Origin: Roseospira goensis
GTDB taxonomy: Bacteria > Pseudomonadota > Alphaproteobacteria > Rhodospirillales > Rhodospirillaceae
NCBI RefSeq assembly: GCF_014197795.1
Contig: NZ_JACIGI010000010.1
Coordinates: 62,001 to 126,000, forward strand
Length of the DNA stretch: 64,000 nt
Reading direction: 5' to 3'
A program made the position numbers and the translations under genes. The notes under the pieces were generated by a model. That model saw only the letters and a list, made by a program, of their open reading frames with translations. It searched no databases and was not told the DNA's origin. Shown here piece by piece: positions 32,982 through 42,780 of this stretch. How positions within the stretch are numbered: position 1 is the first letter of the stretch; every line of letters begins with the position of its first letter.

Positions 32982-34772
32982 TCAAACCCCTGTCAAATAC
33001 TGCCTCCATCCGCCCCGGTCCGTAATGTCCTCGCCACCGGCGATCGCGGCCGGCTCGCACACGAACCCCTTCACGCGGCGCCCGTCCGCCAGATCCATGG
33101 TGCCAATGGCCAGGGGCGGCGGCACCTCCTCCACGAAAGCGCCGAAAGCCGCCTGCGTCATCCGCCAGACCTCGGCGAGGATGCCCGGCCCAATGAATCC
33201 CGGGTCGCGGACCAGACCGGGCTTGGGCGGCACCGTCCCCGCCAGGGCATACAGGCGGTAGTCCCGGGCCGTCCGTGTGGTCTCCACCAGAACCGCGCCC
33301 CGGTCGGTCAACTGGTGATTCAGCGGCATGCCGCTCAGATGGGCGCCGACCACGGCGAGGTCCACCAGGTCCGGCGCATCCTGGACAACCAGGGCGGGCA
33401 CCGGCACCCGATCCCGACCGGCACCGAGGCCAAGGGCCCGATGCAGCCGGTCGCCCAGCACCGCCAGGGCGGCGTCGGTGAAGGCGGGCGCGATCAGCGT
33501 CACCCCGAAGGCCAGGCCCCCAGGCGTGAACCCGGCCGGCACCGCCACCGCCGCCAGATCCAGCAGATTCACGAAGTTGGTGTACAGGCCGAGTGTCGCG
33601 TTCAGGGCGACCGGGTCGGTCTTCACGGCCTCGACCGTGTACTGCGTCGGCGCGGTCGGCAACAGCAGGGCATCCACGGTGGTCCAGACGGCGGCGCAGG
33701 CGCGTTCATGGGCCTTCAGCGCATAGATCCCCTGGAAGGCATCCACGGCCGAGGGCGCCGGTCCGTCCAGGATGATTCCCGCCACGGTGGGGTCGCAGTC
33801 GGCCCGATGGGCGGCGATGAAGCCCCCCACTGCGGCCGCACGCTCCGCCACCCAGGGACCGGCGTACAGCAGCCGCGCGGCCTCCCGGAACGGACCGCAA
33901 TCAATCTCCCGGATCGTCCAGCCCAGGCCTTCGGCGCGGGCAACGGCGTCCTCGTACAGAGCCGCCGTCGCCGCGTCACCACAGAAGTCGCGGTCGGCCG
34001 GCGCCAGCACACCCACGGCCGGCGCCTCCAGGGGCAGCGGCCGGGACCGGGCCGGACGCGACCAGGGGTCGGCGGGATCGAAGCCTTCCACGACCCGCCG
34101 CACCGCATCGCCGTCGGCGCAGGTCAGGGAAAAGATCGACACGCAGTCCAGGGACCGGCAAGCCGGCACCACGCCGGCGGTGCTGAGCAGACCCCGTGTC
34201 GGCTTGAGGCCGACGATGTTGTTGAAGGCGGCGGGCACCCGGCCGGATCCAGCCGTGTCGGTGCCCAGAGCGAAGGAGACCAGCCCCGCCGCCACGGCCA
34301 CCGCCGATCCGCTGCTTGAGCCGCCGGAAATGTAGCGTTCATCGAACACGCACCGGGGCGCGCCGTAGGGGGAGCGCGTGCCCACCAGCCCGGTGGCGAA
34401 CTGGTCCAGGTTGGTCTTGCCGACGAGGATGGCGCCCGCCTCAAGCAGACGGTCCACGACGAACGCGCCCCGCTCCGGGCGATAGCGGTACACCGGGCAC
34501 CCCGCCGTGGTCTCGAGGCCCTCGGCATCGAGGTTGTCCTTCACGGCGAAGGGAATGCCGGCCAGGGGCGCGTCCAGGGGGACCGCCCGGGCCCGGGCCA
34601 GGGCCTCCGCGCGGGGCGTCAGGGCGATCCACACGGCCGGGTCCGGCGACCGGTCGATGCGATCATAGACGGCGTTGATCACCGCCTCGGGCGTCTGCGT
34701 GCCGGCGGCGTAGGCGGCCCTCAGCGCCAGCACACCCAGATCGAGAGCCCTCGTGTCGAACTTGGACGGCAT
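32982..34772 (-). CDS. atzF: Allophanate hydrolase
   Basis: Allophanate hydrolase converts allophanate to two ammonia and two CO2. The amidase-signature domain spans roughly residues 1-430, with catalytic Lys78 (AVKDN), the cis-Ser in GGSSSGSA (residues 150-157) and the nucleophile Ser176 in GTDTAGSGR. The C-terminal domain, from about residue 430, is the allophanate-specific half (PLNHQLTDRGAVLVETT). The 596-residue length matches full AtzF. It is the last gene of the riboswitch-controlled operon and starts three bases after the carboxylase stop. Confidence 0.93.
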   Translation of the reverse strand: MPSKFDTRALDLGVLALRAAYAAGTQTPEAVINAVYDRIDRSPDPAVWIALTPRAEALARARAVPLDAPLAGIPFAVKDNLDAEGLETTAGCPVYRYRPERGAFVVDRLLEAGAILVGKTNLDQFATGLVGTRSPYGAPRCVFDERYISGGSSSGSAVAVAAGLVSFALGTDTAGSGRVPAAFNNIVGLKPTRGLLSTAGVVPACRSLDCVSIFSLTCADGDAVRRVVEGFDPADPWSRPARSRPLPLEAPAVGVLAPADRDFCGDAATAALYEDAVARAEGLGWTIREIDCGPFREAARLLYAGPWVAERAAAVGGFIAAHRADCDPTVAGIILDGPAPSAVDAFQGIYALKAHERACAAVWTTVDALLLPTAPTQYTVEAVKTDPVALNATLGLYTNFVNLLDLAAVAVPAGFTPGGLAFGVTLIAPAFTDAALAVLGDRLHRALGLGAGRDRVPVPALVVQDAPDLVDLAVVGAHLSGMPLNHQLTDRGAVLVETTRTARDYRLYALAGTVPPKPGLVRDPGFIGPGILAEVWRMTQAAFGAFVEEVPPPLAIGTMDLADGRRVKGFVCEPAAIAGGEDITDRGGWRQYLTGV

Positions 34773-34775
34773 GGC

Positions 34776-37700
34776 TCAGTCCTTCGTCACGATCAGCACG
34801 GCCTCGCCCGCCTGCACGGTTTGGCCCGGCTGGATGCACGCCTCGTGGATAACACCGCCCTGGGGGCTGGGAACGCGGATCTCCATCTTCATGGACTCCA
34901 GGATCGCCACGTCCTGGCCGGCCGAGACCCGGTCACCCGGCGCGACCAGCAGCTTCCACACCGATCCGGGGATCGGCGCGTCCACGGTGACCGCCCCATC
35001 GGGCAGGTCGAGCGCAACGCCGGACGCGGCCGGGCCGCCGTGCTCCTCGGCGACCTCGGCCAGCCCCAGCTCCGCCCAGCGCTGCCGCTCGGCCTGGAAC
35101 GCGCGATCACGATGGGCCTGAAACGCGGCGATATCCCCCGCGTTGCGGTCCAAGAATGCGCGGTAGTCCGCCAGCCGGAACACATCCCGCTCGATGCGGA
35201 GCGGGTAGGCGCCGTGCGGGAACGCGGCCCGGGCTTCGGCCAACTCTTCCGCCGACACGGGGAAGAACCGCAGGCGGTCGAAAAAGCGCAACAACCAGGG
35301 TTTGTCCGGCTCGAACGGCGCCGGGCTCCGCCAGCGGTTCCACATCTGAATGGTGCGGCCCACGAACTGGTAGCCGCCGGGGCCCTCCATGCCGTAGACG
35401 CACAGGTACGCCCCGCCAATCCCGACCGCGTTTTCGGGAGTCCAGGTGCGGGCCGGGTTGTACTTGGTGGTCACGAGGCGGTGGCGGGGATCCACCGGCG
35501 TGGCCACCGGTGCGCCCAGGTACACGTCGCCCAGGCCGAGCACCATGTATTCAGCCCCGAAAACGATGTCCTTGACCGCCTGCTCATCCTCCAGGCCATT
35601 GATCCGGCGAATGAACTCGATGTTGGACGGGCACCAGGGCGCGTCGGGCCGGACGCTCGACTGATACTTGCGGATGGCCTCCCGCGTGCTTTCGTCGTCC
35701 CAACTCAGCGGCAGGTAGACGGTCCGGGACGGCACGGTGATGCCGTCGACCGGCGGAAGCTCCGCCTCCGCCCGTTGCAGGATATCGAGCAGCCGCGCCG
35801 TGGGCAGCGCCGCGCTGTCGTGGTGGATCTGCAACGATCGGATGCCGGGCGTGAGGTTCAGAACCCCGGGCACCCGCTCCGCCGTCAGCCACTCCATCAG
35901 GGTGTGGGCCTGGAAGCGCAGGGTGAGGTCGAGCTGGTCGGGGCCGAACTCCACCAGGGTGTAGGCATCCCCGGCCCGGCGATAGGTCAACCGGGTGCCA
36001 TTGCTCTCGCCCTCGGCCAGGACGGCGCCCTCGGGGGACCGCCCCGCCGACGCCACCACCGGCGCGGACACCGGCACACCGGCGATGGTGGCCTCGGCGG
36101 CGCGGCGCAGGGACTCGGCCTTGTCCGCGGAGACGGCATGGAAGCGCACCCGGTCGCCCGGTTTGAACTGGCCGATCTTCCACAGCTCGGCCTGGATGAT
36201 GGTGGCCGGGCAGACGAAGCCGCCCAGGCTGGGGCCGTCGGGTCCCAGGATGATCGGCATGTCCCCGGTGAAGTCGATGGTGCCGACGGCGTAGGCGTTG
36301 TCGTGGATGTTGGAGGGGTGCAAACCCGCCTCGCCGCCGTCCTCCCGCGCCCACTGGGGCTTGGGCGCGATCAACCGCACGCCCGTGCGGGCGCTGTTGA
36401 AGTGCACCGTGTGGGTGGTGCCAAAGAACGTGGCGATATCGTCCTCGGTAAAGAAATCAGGGGCGCCGTGGGGGCCGTAGAGGACGGCGACGTCCCAGTC
36501 ATGGGTCAGGTCCGGCCGTCGCTCCTCGGGCAGGCGGTTGCCGCACGGGCGCAGACCGTCCGTGTCCTGGCGAAGGCGCAACGCGTCCCCGGCGCGCAGG
36601 GCTCCGGTGGCGTGGCCGCCGAACCCGCCGAGGGTGAAGGTGGCTGCACTGCCCAGGTACAACGGCACGTCCAGCCCGCCGCGCACCGCCAGATAGGTGC
36701 GCTGGCCCGGCCCGCTCACGGTTCCGAGGGCCAGGGTCTGTCCGGCGCGGACCGGAACGGCCTGCCACAGGGAAACCGGCGCGCCGTCCAGTGACGCCAT
36801 CATGTCGGCCCCACCGAGGGCAATCACCGCGTCGCCGAGGAACCGCAGGGTCGGGCCGGACAGGGTGCACTCCAGCCCCGGCGCGCCCTCCGGATTGCCG
36901 AGCAGGCGGTTGAGCAGCCGGAAGGAGCGGGCATCCATGGGGCCGCCGGGCGGAACACCCACGTCCCAGTACCCCACGCGGCCGGGCCAGTCCTGGACCG
37001 TGGTCAGGGCGCCGGGGGCCAGAACCTCGATGCCGCGGCCTTCGGGCGGAACCTCCCCCAGCACCCGGGTGGCCACCGCACCATCGGCGAACCAGGGCGC
37101 GGCGGCGATCTGGCGCAGGTAATCCAGGTTGGTGTCGACGCCGTCGATCCGCGTCTCGCCCAGGGCCTCGCGCAACGCGGCCACCGCCCCGGCGCGATCC
37201 GGCCCGATGACGATCAGCTTGGCCAGGAGGTTGTCGTAGAACGGCGTGACCTCGGTTCCGGTCTCGATCCAGCCATCCAGCCGGACCCCCTCGGGAAAGG
37301 CGACCCGCGTCAGCGTCCCGCTGCCGGGGCGATAGTCGCGCACCGGATCCTCGGCGTTGATGCGCACCTCGATGGCCGCCCCATGGGGGGTCAGGGACAG
37401 GGTGTCCAGCGGCGGCATGTCGCCCGCCGCCTGCCGCACCATCCAGGCCACCAGATCGACGTCATACACGGCCTCGGTCACGCCGTGTTCCACCTGAAGG
37501 CGGGTGTTGACCTCCAGAAAATAGAAGCGGCCGCTTTCGGCGTCGTAGATGAACTCTACCGTGCCGGCCGATTCATAGGCCACCGCTTGCCCCAGCGCGA
37601 CCGCCGCCGCGTGCAGGGCGTGGCGCATCGTGTCGGGCAGGTTCGGGGCCGGGGTCTCCTCGACCACTTTCTGATTGCGCCGCTGAAGGGAGCAATCCCG

Positions 37701-38375
37701 CTCGCCCAGCGCCACGACACCACCCCGGCCATCACCGAAGATCTGCACCTCGATATGGCGGGCCGTCTGGACGTACTTTTCCAGGAACACCCCGTCGTCG
37801 CCGAAGTTGCTGGCGCCGAGGCGCCGCACCACCTCGTACTCGGTGGCCAACTGGGCCGCGTCGCGGCACAGCCGCAAGCCGATGCCGCCGCCCCCGGCGG
37901 TGCTTTTCAGCATCACGGGATAGCCGATGTCGGCGGCGGCCGCCGTCGCGGCCTCCCGGCTGTCGAGCAGGCCCGACCCGGGCACCAGCGGCACGCCGGC
38001 GGACTCCGCCGCCGCCCGGGCCTCGTGCTTAAGGCCGAAGCGGCGCAGGTGCTCCGGGCGCGGGCCGATGAAGGCGATGCCCTCGGCGGCCAGACGCTCG
38101 GCAAACGCCACGGTCTCGCTCAGAAAGCCATAGCCGGGATGCACCGCCTGGGCGCCGGTCTCGCGGCAGGCGGCCAGCACGGCGTCGATGTTGAGATAGC
38201 TTTCCCCGACCGGCGGCGGGCCAAGCCGAACCGCGCGGTCGGCCTCGCGCACGTGCGGCGCATGGCGATCGGCGTCCGAATACACGGCCACCGACGTGAT
38301 GCCCATCGCGGACAGAGTCCGGATGATCCGGCGGGCGATCTCCCCCCGGTTGGCGACAAGAACGGTTGTGAACAC
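34776..38375 (-). CDS. Biotin-dependent guanidine (urea-type) carboxylase
   Basis: This large enzyme uses ATP, bicarbonate and biotin to carboxylate guanidine or urea. Order of domains over 1199 residues: biotin carboxylase (about 1-450; MFTTVLVANRGEIARRIIRT, HPGYGFLSE, FLEVNTRLQVEHGVTE), a KipA-like part (about 455-790), a KipI-like part (about 800-1030), and a C-terminal biotinyl domain with ESMKMEI, biotin on Lys1163. It would usually be annotated urea carboxylase. The guanidine-I riboswitch and the paired DUF1989 genes argue that guanidine is the true substrate. I cannot read substrate specificity from single residues here. Confidence 0.88.
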   Translation of the reverse strand: MFTTVLVANRGEIARRIIRTLSAMGITSVAVYSDADRHAPHVREADRAVRLGPPPVGESYLNIDAVLAACRETGAQAVHPGYGFLSETVAFAERLAAEGIAFIGPRPEHLRRFGLKHEARAAAESAGVPLVPGSGLLDSREAATAAAADIGYPVMLKSTAGGGGIGLRLCRDAAQLATEYEVVRRLGASNFGDDGVFLEKYVQTARHIEVQIFGDGRGGVVALGERDCSLQRRNQKVVEETPAPNLPDTMRHALHAAAVALGQAVAYESAGTVEFIYDAESGRFYFLEVNTRLQVEHGVTEAVYDVDLVAWMVRQAAGDMPPLDTLSLTPHGAAIEVRINAEDPVRDYRPGSGTLTRVAFPEGVRLDGWIETGTEVTPFYDNLLAKLIVIGPDRAGAVAALREALGETRIDGVDTNLDYLRQIAAAPWFADGAVATRVLGEVPPEGRGIEVLAPGALTTVQDWPGRVGYWDVGVPPGGPMDARSFRLLNRLLGNPEGAPGLECTLSGPTLRFLGDAVIALGGADMMASLDGAPVSLWQAVPVRAGQTLALGTVSGPGQRTYLAVRGGLDVPLYLGSAATFTLGGFGGHATGALRAGDALRLRQDTDGLRPCGNRLPEERRPDLTHDWDVAVLYGPHGAPDFFTEDDIATFFGTTHTVHFNSARTGVRLIAPKPQWAREDGGEAGLHPSNIHDNAYAVGTIDFTGDMPIILGPDGPSLGGFVCPATIIQAELWKIGQFKPGDRVRFHAVSADKAESLRRAAEATIAGVPVSAPVVASAGRSPEGAVLAEGESNGTRLTYRRAGDAYTLVEFGPDQLDLTLRFQAHTLMEWLTAERVPGVLNLTPGIRSLQIHHDSAALPTARLLDILQRAEAELPPVDGITVPSRTVYLPLSWDDESTREAIRKYQSSVRPDAPWCPSNIEFIRRINGLEDEQAVKDIVFGAEYMVLGLGDVYLGAPVATPVDPRHRLVTTKYNPARTWTPENAVGIGGAYLCVYGMEGPGGYQFVGRTIQMWNRWRSPAPFEPDKPWLLRFFDRLRFFPVSAEELAEARAAFPHGAYPLRIERDVFRLADYRAFLDRNAGDIAAFQAHRDRAFQAERQRWAELGLAEVAEEHGGPAASGVALDLPDGAVTVDAPIPGSVWKLLVAPGDRVSAGQDVAILESMKMEIRVPSPQGGVIHEACIQPGQTVQAGEAVLIVTKD

Positions 38376-38378
38376 GGC

Positions 38379-39017
38379 TTAATCCCAGATCAGCACGTCG
38401 ATGGGGGTGGGGTCGTAGGCGTTGCAGGGGTTGTTGAGCTGCGGGCAGTTGGAGATGAGAACGATCACGTTCCGCTCCGCCCGCATCTCCACGTATTTCC
38501 CCGGCGCGCTGATGCCGTCCTCGAAGGTCAGGCCCCCGTCCGGTGTGATCGGAACGTTCATGAAGAAGTTGATGTTGTGGGCAATGTCCCGCTTGGTCAG
38601 CCCGAACTCCGGATGCTCCTGCACGGCCTTCAGCCAGCTGTCCCGGCAGGCGTGCATGTGCTTTTTCTCCAGGGCATAGCGCACGGTGTTGGATTCCGTG
38701 GCGCAGGCCCCGCCCAGGGTGTCGTGGCGGCCGCAGGTGTCGGCGACGATGGTCAGCAGGGGGCGGCCCGCGTCCGAGCGCAGCACGCTGCCCGTGGTGA
38801 GATAGACGTTGCCCTGTTCGCGGATCGTATCGACCGCGCTGTAGTGTTCCGCCGGATCGTCCGCGTTGAAAAACAGGGTATCGGCGGCCTGGTTGCCGTG
38901 GGTGTCCAGGATGCGCAGGGTCTGGCCCTGGCGGACCACCTTCATCCAATAGTCCCCGGCCGGCACCGTGTCGTGCAGAACGGCGGCGGCGGTGTCGCGT
39001 GTGCTTTCGGTCAGCAT
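38379..39017 (-). CDS. DUF1989 protein, carboxyguanidine deiminase subunit (Cys-containing)
   Basis: This family is usually named urea carboxylase-associated protein. In guanidine-degrading bacteria two such proteins form the carboxyguanidine deiminase (CgdAB). The 212-residue product has the putative metal or catalytic cluster [13 protein letters not shown] (Cys95, His98, Cys105) and [16 protein letters not shown] near the C-terminus. The ATG at 39017 has GGAGG seven bases upstream; the open frame extends further but overlaps the neighbour. It is translated just before the carboxylase. Which Cgd subunit it is cannot be decided here. Confidence 0.82.
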   Translation of the reverse strand: MLTESTRDTAAAVLHDTVPAGDYWMKVVRQGQTLRILDTHGNQAADTLFFNADDPAEHYSAVDTIREQGNVYLTTGSVLRSDAGRPLLTIVADTCGRHDTLGGACATESNTVRYALEKKHMHACRDSWLKAVQEHPEFGLTKRDIAHNINFFMNVPITPDGGLTFEDGISAPGKYVEMRAERNVIVLISNCPQLNNPCNAYDPTPIDVLIWD

Positions 39018-39034
39018 GGATCGGTCCTCCCGCC

Positions 39035-39778
39035 TCAATGGCCCGCCGTCGGCGCGCAGACCGTGTACAGCTCTGTGTTGGCGAAGCCGCGCTGGTTTTC
39101 CGGCCGGAAGGTGCGGCAGTAGTCGTCCTGCGCGACCGGCTCGGCCCGATGGAACTGGTACGTGATGGGCCGGCGCGGATACGCGTCGGCCGTGTTCATG
39201 GGGTGCGGGCAGGTGTGGAACAGCACCAGGGTGTCCATCTCGAACCGCAGGGCCACGGAGCTCCCGGCCGGGCTGTTGCCGGGGTCGAAGGTCATCGCCC
39301 CGGCCTCGTCGGTCTGCACCCGCGAGAACAGGTTCAGCGGCGCGGGAAGATCGCGGCGCGTCAGACCGTACTTGGCGCCCTCGACCAGGAAGCTGTCGCG
39401 GCCGTTCTGGGTCCAGTCGTTGCGGGCTTCCTGATAGGTGCGGGTGCCCCATTTTTCGGCCACCATGGCGGCGGTCAGGGTGCCACCGACGGTGTCGTGC
39501 CAGCCCACGGTGTCCTCGACGATGGAGCAGAAGATGCGGCCCATGTCGGAGTACAGGCAGTGGCCCCGGGTCAGCTTGAAGGTGTGCTGGCCCTTGAGCG
39601 TGTCGGGCGCGTTGTAGCGTTCCAACGTGTTGGCCGGGTTGAAGAACACCATGCCGACGTTGGCGCCACCCTCGACGTCGATCAGACGCAGGGTGATGCC
39701 ACGCCGCACCGTGAAGGACCAGTGGGCCCCGCCGGGCAGGCTGTCCTCGTACAGCGGTGTCGCGAGTGAGGAGGTCAT
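39035..39778 (-). CDS. DUF1989 protein, carboxyguanidine deiminase partner subunit
   Basis: A 247-residue paralogue of the adjacent DUF1989 protein, with [20 protein letters not shown] and [16 protein letters not shown]. Where the partner has two cysteines ([13 protein letters not shown]) this one reads [13 protein letters not shown] at about 89-101, keeping His94 but neither Cys. That suggests a catalytic/structural division between the two. Its start overlaps the stop of the upstream ATPase gene as ATGA. Confidence 0.8.
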   Translation of the reverse strand: MTSSLATPLYEDSLPGGAHWSFTVRRGITLRLIDVEGGANVGMVFFNPANTLERYNAPDTLKGQHTFKLTRGHCLYSDMGRIFCSIVEDTVGWHDTVGGTLTAAMVAEKWGTRTYQEARNDWTQNGRDSFLVEGAKYGLTRRDLPAPLNLFSRVQTDEAGAMTFDPGNSPAGSSVALRFEMDTLVLFHTCPHPMNTADAYPRRPITYQFHRAEPVAQDDYCRTFRPENQRGFANTELYTVCAPTAGH

Positions 39779-40653
39779 GCGGTCTCACCGTCGCGGGAGG
39801 CCGGGTCGTCCCGGCGCGTTGTTGAACCCGGGGCCGGGTCGTCCCGGTCGGCCTGGGCGGCCATGGCCGCCAACTCCTCGCCCAGCTCATCCGTCGCGGA
39901 GCCGTGTTCGGCTTCCCGCAGGCGCTCCTTGATGGGCGCGGCCGGATCAAGGGCAATGTCAAAGGTGATGCGGGCGCCGAAGCGCGAGGCGTCTTTTTCC
40001 GTGGGGCGGTCGAAGGCCACCACGCGGGTGCCCAGATAGAACGCTTCGCGCAGATCGTGGCTGACCATGAACACGGTCATGCGGGTGTCCCACCACACCG
40101 AGAGCATCAGATCATGGATATCGGCGCGGATGCCCGGGTCCAGCGCGCCGAACGGCTCGTCCAGCAGCAGAATCCGGGGCTTGCGGGCCAGCGCCTGAGC
40201 GATGGCGAGCCTCTGTTGCATGCCGCCCGACAGTTGGGCCGGGTACTTGCCGCGCGCGTCGCCCAGGCCCACGCCCTCCAGGAGGGCGCCGGCCTCGTGC
40301 AGCGCGGCCCGCCGGGCGCGCCCGAACAGCCGCCCGGTGAAGGGCGCGCGCGCGAACTCCTGGCCCAGCGCCACGTTTTCGACCGCCGTCAGATGCGGGA
40401 ACACCGAGTACTTCTGGAACACCACGCCACGATCGGGCTGGGGCTCATCGGCCAGCGGCTGGCCGTCGACGAGAATGGACCCCCGCGTGGGCTTCTCCTG
40501 ACTCAGCAGCATGCGCAGGAAGGTGGACTTGCCGCAGCCGGACGGGCCGACCAGCGAGACGAAGGAATGCGGGGCGACATCCATCGTGATGCGCTCCAGC
40601 ACCACCTGATCGCCGTACTCCTTCCATAGGTTGCGGACTTCGACGCGGCTCAT
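39775..40653 (-). CDS. ABC transporter ATP-binding protein (NitT/TauT type)
   Basis: The ATPase of the importer encoded here. Walker A is GPSGCGKST (residues 36-44), the signature LSGGMQQR and Walker [13 protein letters not shown], followed by the switch histidine in MVSHD. It has 292 residues with a polar C-terminal extension of about 45. The start at 40653 overlaps the permease stop as ATGA and has GGAGGG upstream. The operon context makes guanidine the likely cargo. Confidence 0.9.
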   Translation of the reverse strand: MSRVEVRNLWKEYGDQVVLERITMDVAPHSFVSLVGPSGCGKSTFLRMLLSQEKPTRGSILVDGQPLADEPQPDRGVVFQKYSVFPHLTAVENVALGQEFARAPFTGRLFGRARRAALHEAGALLEGVGLGDARGKYPAQLSGGMQQRLAIAQALARKPRILLLDEPFGALDPGIRADIHDLMLSVWWDTRMTVFMVSHDLREAFYLGTRVVAFDRPTEKDASRFGARITFDIALDPAAPIKERLREAEHGSATDELGEELAAMAAQADRDDPAPGSTTRRDDPASRDGETA

Positions 40654-41474
40654 CGGCTGCCGCCCTCCAGGGCGAACCAGGGGAACAGGCGGGTCTGAAG
40701 CGCGCGCAGCAGCCAGTCGAAGGAAAACGCCAGCACCGTGATCCAGGCCACGTAGGGCAGGATGACGTCCATCGCCAGATACCGGCGCATCAGGAAGATC
40801 CGATACCCCAGCCCGTCCTGCGAGGCCACGGCCTCGGCCGCGATCAGGAACAGCCAGGCCGCGCCCAGCGACAGCCGCACCGAGTCCATCAGGCGCGGCC
40901 ACACCTGCGGCAGCACCACGCGGGTGCAGATCTGCCACGTCGACGCCCCCAGGGTCTGCGCCTTGATGATCTGCTCGGTCGGCAGTTCGGCCACGCGCAT
41001 CGCGATGTCACGGGCGATGAACGGACCGATGCCCGCGAACACCAGTACGAACTTGGAGAGTTCTCCCAGGCCGAACAGGATGAACAGGATCGGCAGGATC
41101 GCCAGCGGCGGGATCATCGCGACGGCCGACAGAAAGCCGCCCAGCGTGGCCCGCGCGTACGGCAGCAGCCCCACCGACACCCCCACCAGAAGCCCGAACA
41201 CGGTGGCGATGGCGACGCCCCCGCCGATGCGAGTCAGGCTCGCCACCGTGTCGACCCACAGCAGGTAATCGCCGGTGCGCTTGTCCGGGGTGAAGGCCAT
41301 GCGTTCGATGGCGTCGCCCAGCGCCCTGAACGACGGCAGCAGCTTGTCGTTCGGGTTCTCCGCCAACCGAAGGTCCGAGCCGATGGCGTAGGCGGCGATC
41401 AGCAACGCAAACGGCAGCATGGCCAGAAGGAGGCGCGTGGGACGGTCCGGGTGCCTGTTCACCAGACGGGTCAT
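40650..41474 (-). CDS. ABC transporter permease (NitT/TauT type)
   Basis: A 274-residue inner-membrane permease with about six hydrophobic segments. The EAA-type loop that contacts the ATPase reads IIKAQTLGASTWQICTRVVL. It overlaps the ATPase gene as ATGA. The homologous SsuC/TauC permeases carry small organic nitrogen or sulfur compounds. Here the riboswitch suggests guanidine or a derivative. Confidence 0.9.
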   Translation of the reverse strand: MTRLVNRHPDRPTRLLLAMLPFALLIAAYAIGSDLRLAENPNDKLLPSFRALGDAIERMAFTPDKRTGDYLLWVDTVASLTRIGGGVAIATVFGLLVGVSVGLLPYARATLGGFLSAVAMIPPLAILPILFILFGLGELSKFVLVFAGIGPFIARDIAMRVAELPTEQIIKAQTLGASTWQICTRVVLPQVWPRLMDSVRLSLGAAWLFLIAAEAVASQDGLGYRIFLMRRYLAMDVILPYVAWITVLAFSFDWLLRALQTRLFPWFALEGGSR

Positions 41475-41507
41475 GGCGGCGATCCTGTGGAGGGCGGGAA
41501 CGGACGG

Positions 41508-41546
41508 GTGGGAACGAGGCGTGGGAACGAGGCGTGGGAACGAGGC
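41508..41546. repeat. Three-unit 13-bp tandem repeat
   Basis: The unit gtgggaacgaggc is repeated three times without a mismatch, with a degenerate partial copy just before it. It lies in the 131-base spacer between the binding-protein gene and the permease gene, inside the transcribed operon. It could alter the spacing or stability of that intercistronic region. Confidence 0.85.
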
Positions 41547-41605
41547 GCGGGATTGGACCGGGGCGACGCCGGCAGGAGACGGCGCCGCCCCAGTCTCCGC
41601 CGGTC

Positions 41606-42697
41606 CTAGAGGTCGCCGTCCGCCGCCATATCCATGTACCGGGTGGTGAAGCGCAGCTTCACGTTGGCCGCGTCGCCCATCACCGTCCCATCTGCGAATT
41701 CGATGCCCACCACATCGGCGCTGGGGGCGCCGTCGCCCAGCAGGCCGTGGTCGAACAGGAAGGTCCGCACCGAATCCATGGTCGTCTTCAGGTCGGCTGA
41801 GGCGCCAAAGGCCGCAGCCTCGGCCGGATCGAAGAACATCTTGGTGCTGGCGAGTTGCATGTCGTAGCCGGCCAGATCCGTCCCGGACGCCTTGCCCATG
41901 GCGGCCCGGGCGGCGCGGCCCTCCTCGGTGTCGGACATCATGATGCTCATGGTCTCGTACCAGGCCCCGGCGAGCGCCTTGCCGAGGGCCGGGTTGTCGG
42001 CCAGCGTCTCCGAGTTGACCACCGTCAGGTCGATGATCTCGCCCGGAATGTCCGAGGAGTCGAACACCTTGGTGGCGTTCGGCATGGAGAGGATCTCGGC
42101 CACCAGGGGGTTCCAGGTGACGACGGCGGTCACGTCGTCGGTCTGGTAGGCGGCGATCATGTCGGCGTCGGAGGTGTTGACCACGGTGACGTCGCGCTCG
42201 GCCTTGCCGATGGTCTCCAGCGCCCGCGCCAGCAGATAATGCGAGACAGACAGTTCGACCAGATTGACGTTCCGACCGATGACGTCCTCGACCGCGTCGC
42301 CGTCCTTCAGGATCAGCGCGTCATTGCCGTTGGAGAAGTCGCCGATCAGCAGGGCGGTGGTATCCACGCCACCGACAGAAGGAATGCCCAGGGCATCCAT
42401 CTGGGTGGCGGTCACACCGTCGAAGGCGCCGGCGGTGTACTGGTTGATCGACTCGATGTAGTCGTTGAACTGCACGACCTCGATGTCGATGCCGTACCTG
42501 TCGGCCCACTTGTCCACGATGCCGGTGTCGGCCGCCCATCCCCACGGCATCCAGCCGACATAGATGGACCAGGCCAGCTTGAAGCTGGTCCTTTCGGCCG
42601 CCTGGGCGGCCGGAGCGGCCGCGGTCAGCCCGATGGCGACGATGGCCACGGCCGCGATCACGGTGTTCCGGAAGACCGTCTTGAAGGGATTCGTCAT
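41606..42697 (-). CDS. ABC transporter substrate-binding protein (NitT/TauT type)
   Basis: A periplasmic binding protein of 363 residues. It has a cleavable signal peptide (hydrophobic core VIAAVAIVAIGLTAAAPAAQ, cleavage probably after AQAAE-type Ala-X-Ala near residue 34). The mature part starts SFKLAWSIYVGWMPWGWAAD and contains WNPLVAEILSMPNA, both typical of the NMT1/THI5-like fold. It is the first gene behind the guanidine-I riboswitch. A GGGAG lies eight bases before the ATG. Probable ligand: guanidine (inference). Confidence 0.9.
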   Translation of the reverse strand: MTNPFKTVFRNTVIAAVAIVAIGLTAAAPAAQAAERTSFKLAWSIYVGWMPWGWAADTGIVDKWADRYGIDIEVVQFNDYIESINQYTAGAFDGVTATQMDALGIPSVGGVDTTALLIGDFSNGNDALILKDGDAVEDVIGRNVNLVELSVSHYLLARALETIGKAERDVTVVNTSDADMIAAYQTDDVTAVVTWNPLVAEILSMPNATKVFDSSDIPGEIIDLTVVNSETLADNPALGKALAGAWYETMSIMMSDTEEGRAARAAMGKASGTDLAGYDMQLASTKMFFDPAEAAAFGASADLKTTMDSVRTFLFDHGLLGDGAPSADVVGIEFADGTVMGDAANVKLRFTTRYMDMAADGDL

Positions 42698-42703
42698 GTC
42701 AAA

Positions 42704-42735
42704 CTCCCAAGGTTCTGACCTGTCCCGAACCTTGT
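42704..42735 (-). promoter_or_regulatory. Ribosome-binding site abutting a possible switching hairpin
   Basis: On the minus strand CAAGGTTC (42734-42727) and GAACCTTG (42715-42708) can form an 8-bp stem, with the GGAG ribosome-binding site next to it. The ACAAGGT of the first arm is also perfectly complementary to ACCTTGT at the 3' end of the riboswitch aptamer (42790-42784). Mutually exclusive pairing could link guanidine binding to expression. The direction of the switch is not evident. Confidence 0.45.
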
Positions 42736-42780
42736 GGGCTTGACGATCACGGCGAAACCTGCCGGTGGCCGGCGGCCAAC

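Noticed and set aside
34776-38375. Separate kipI/kipA or acetyl-CoA carboxylase genes
   Set aside because: The biotin carboxylase, KipA-like, KipI-like and biotinyl domains are in one uninterrupted frame, the architecture of single-chain urea/guanidine carboxylases.
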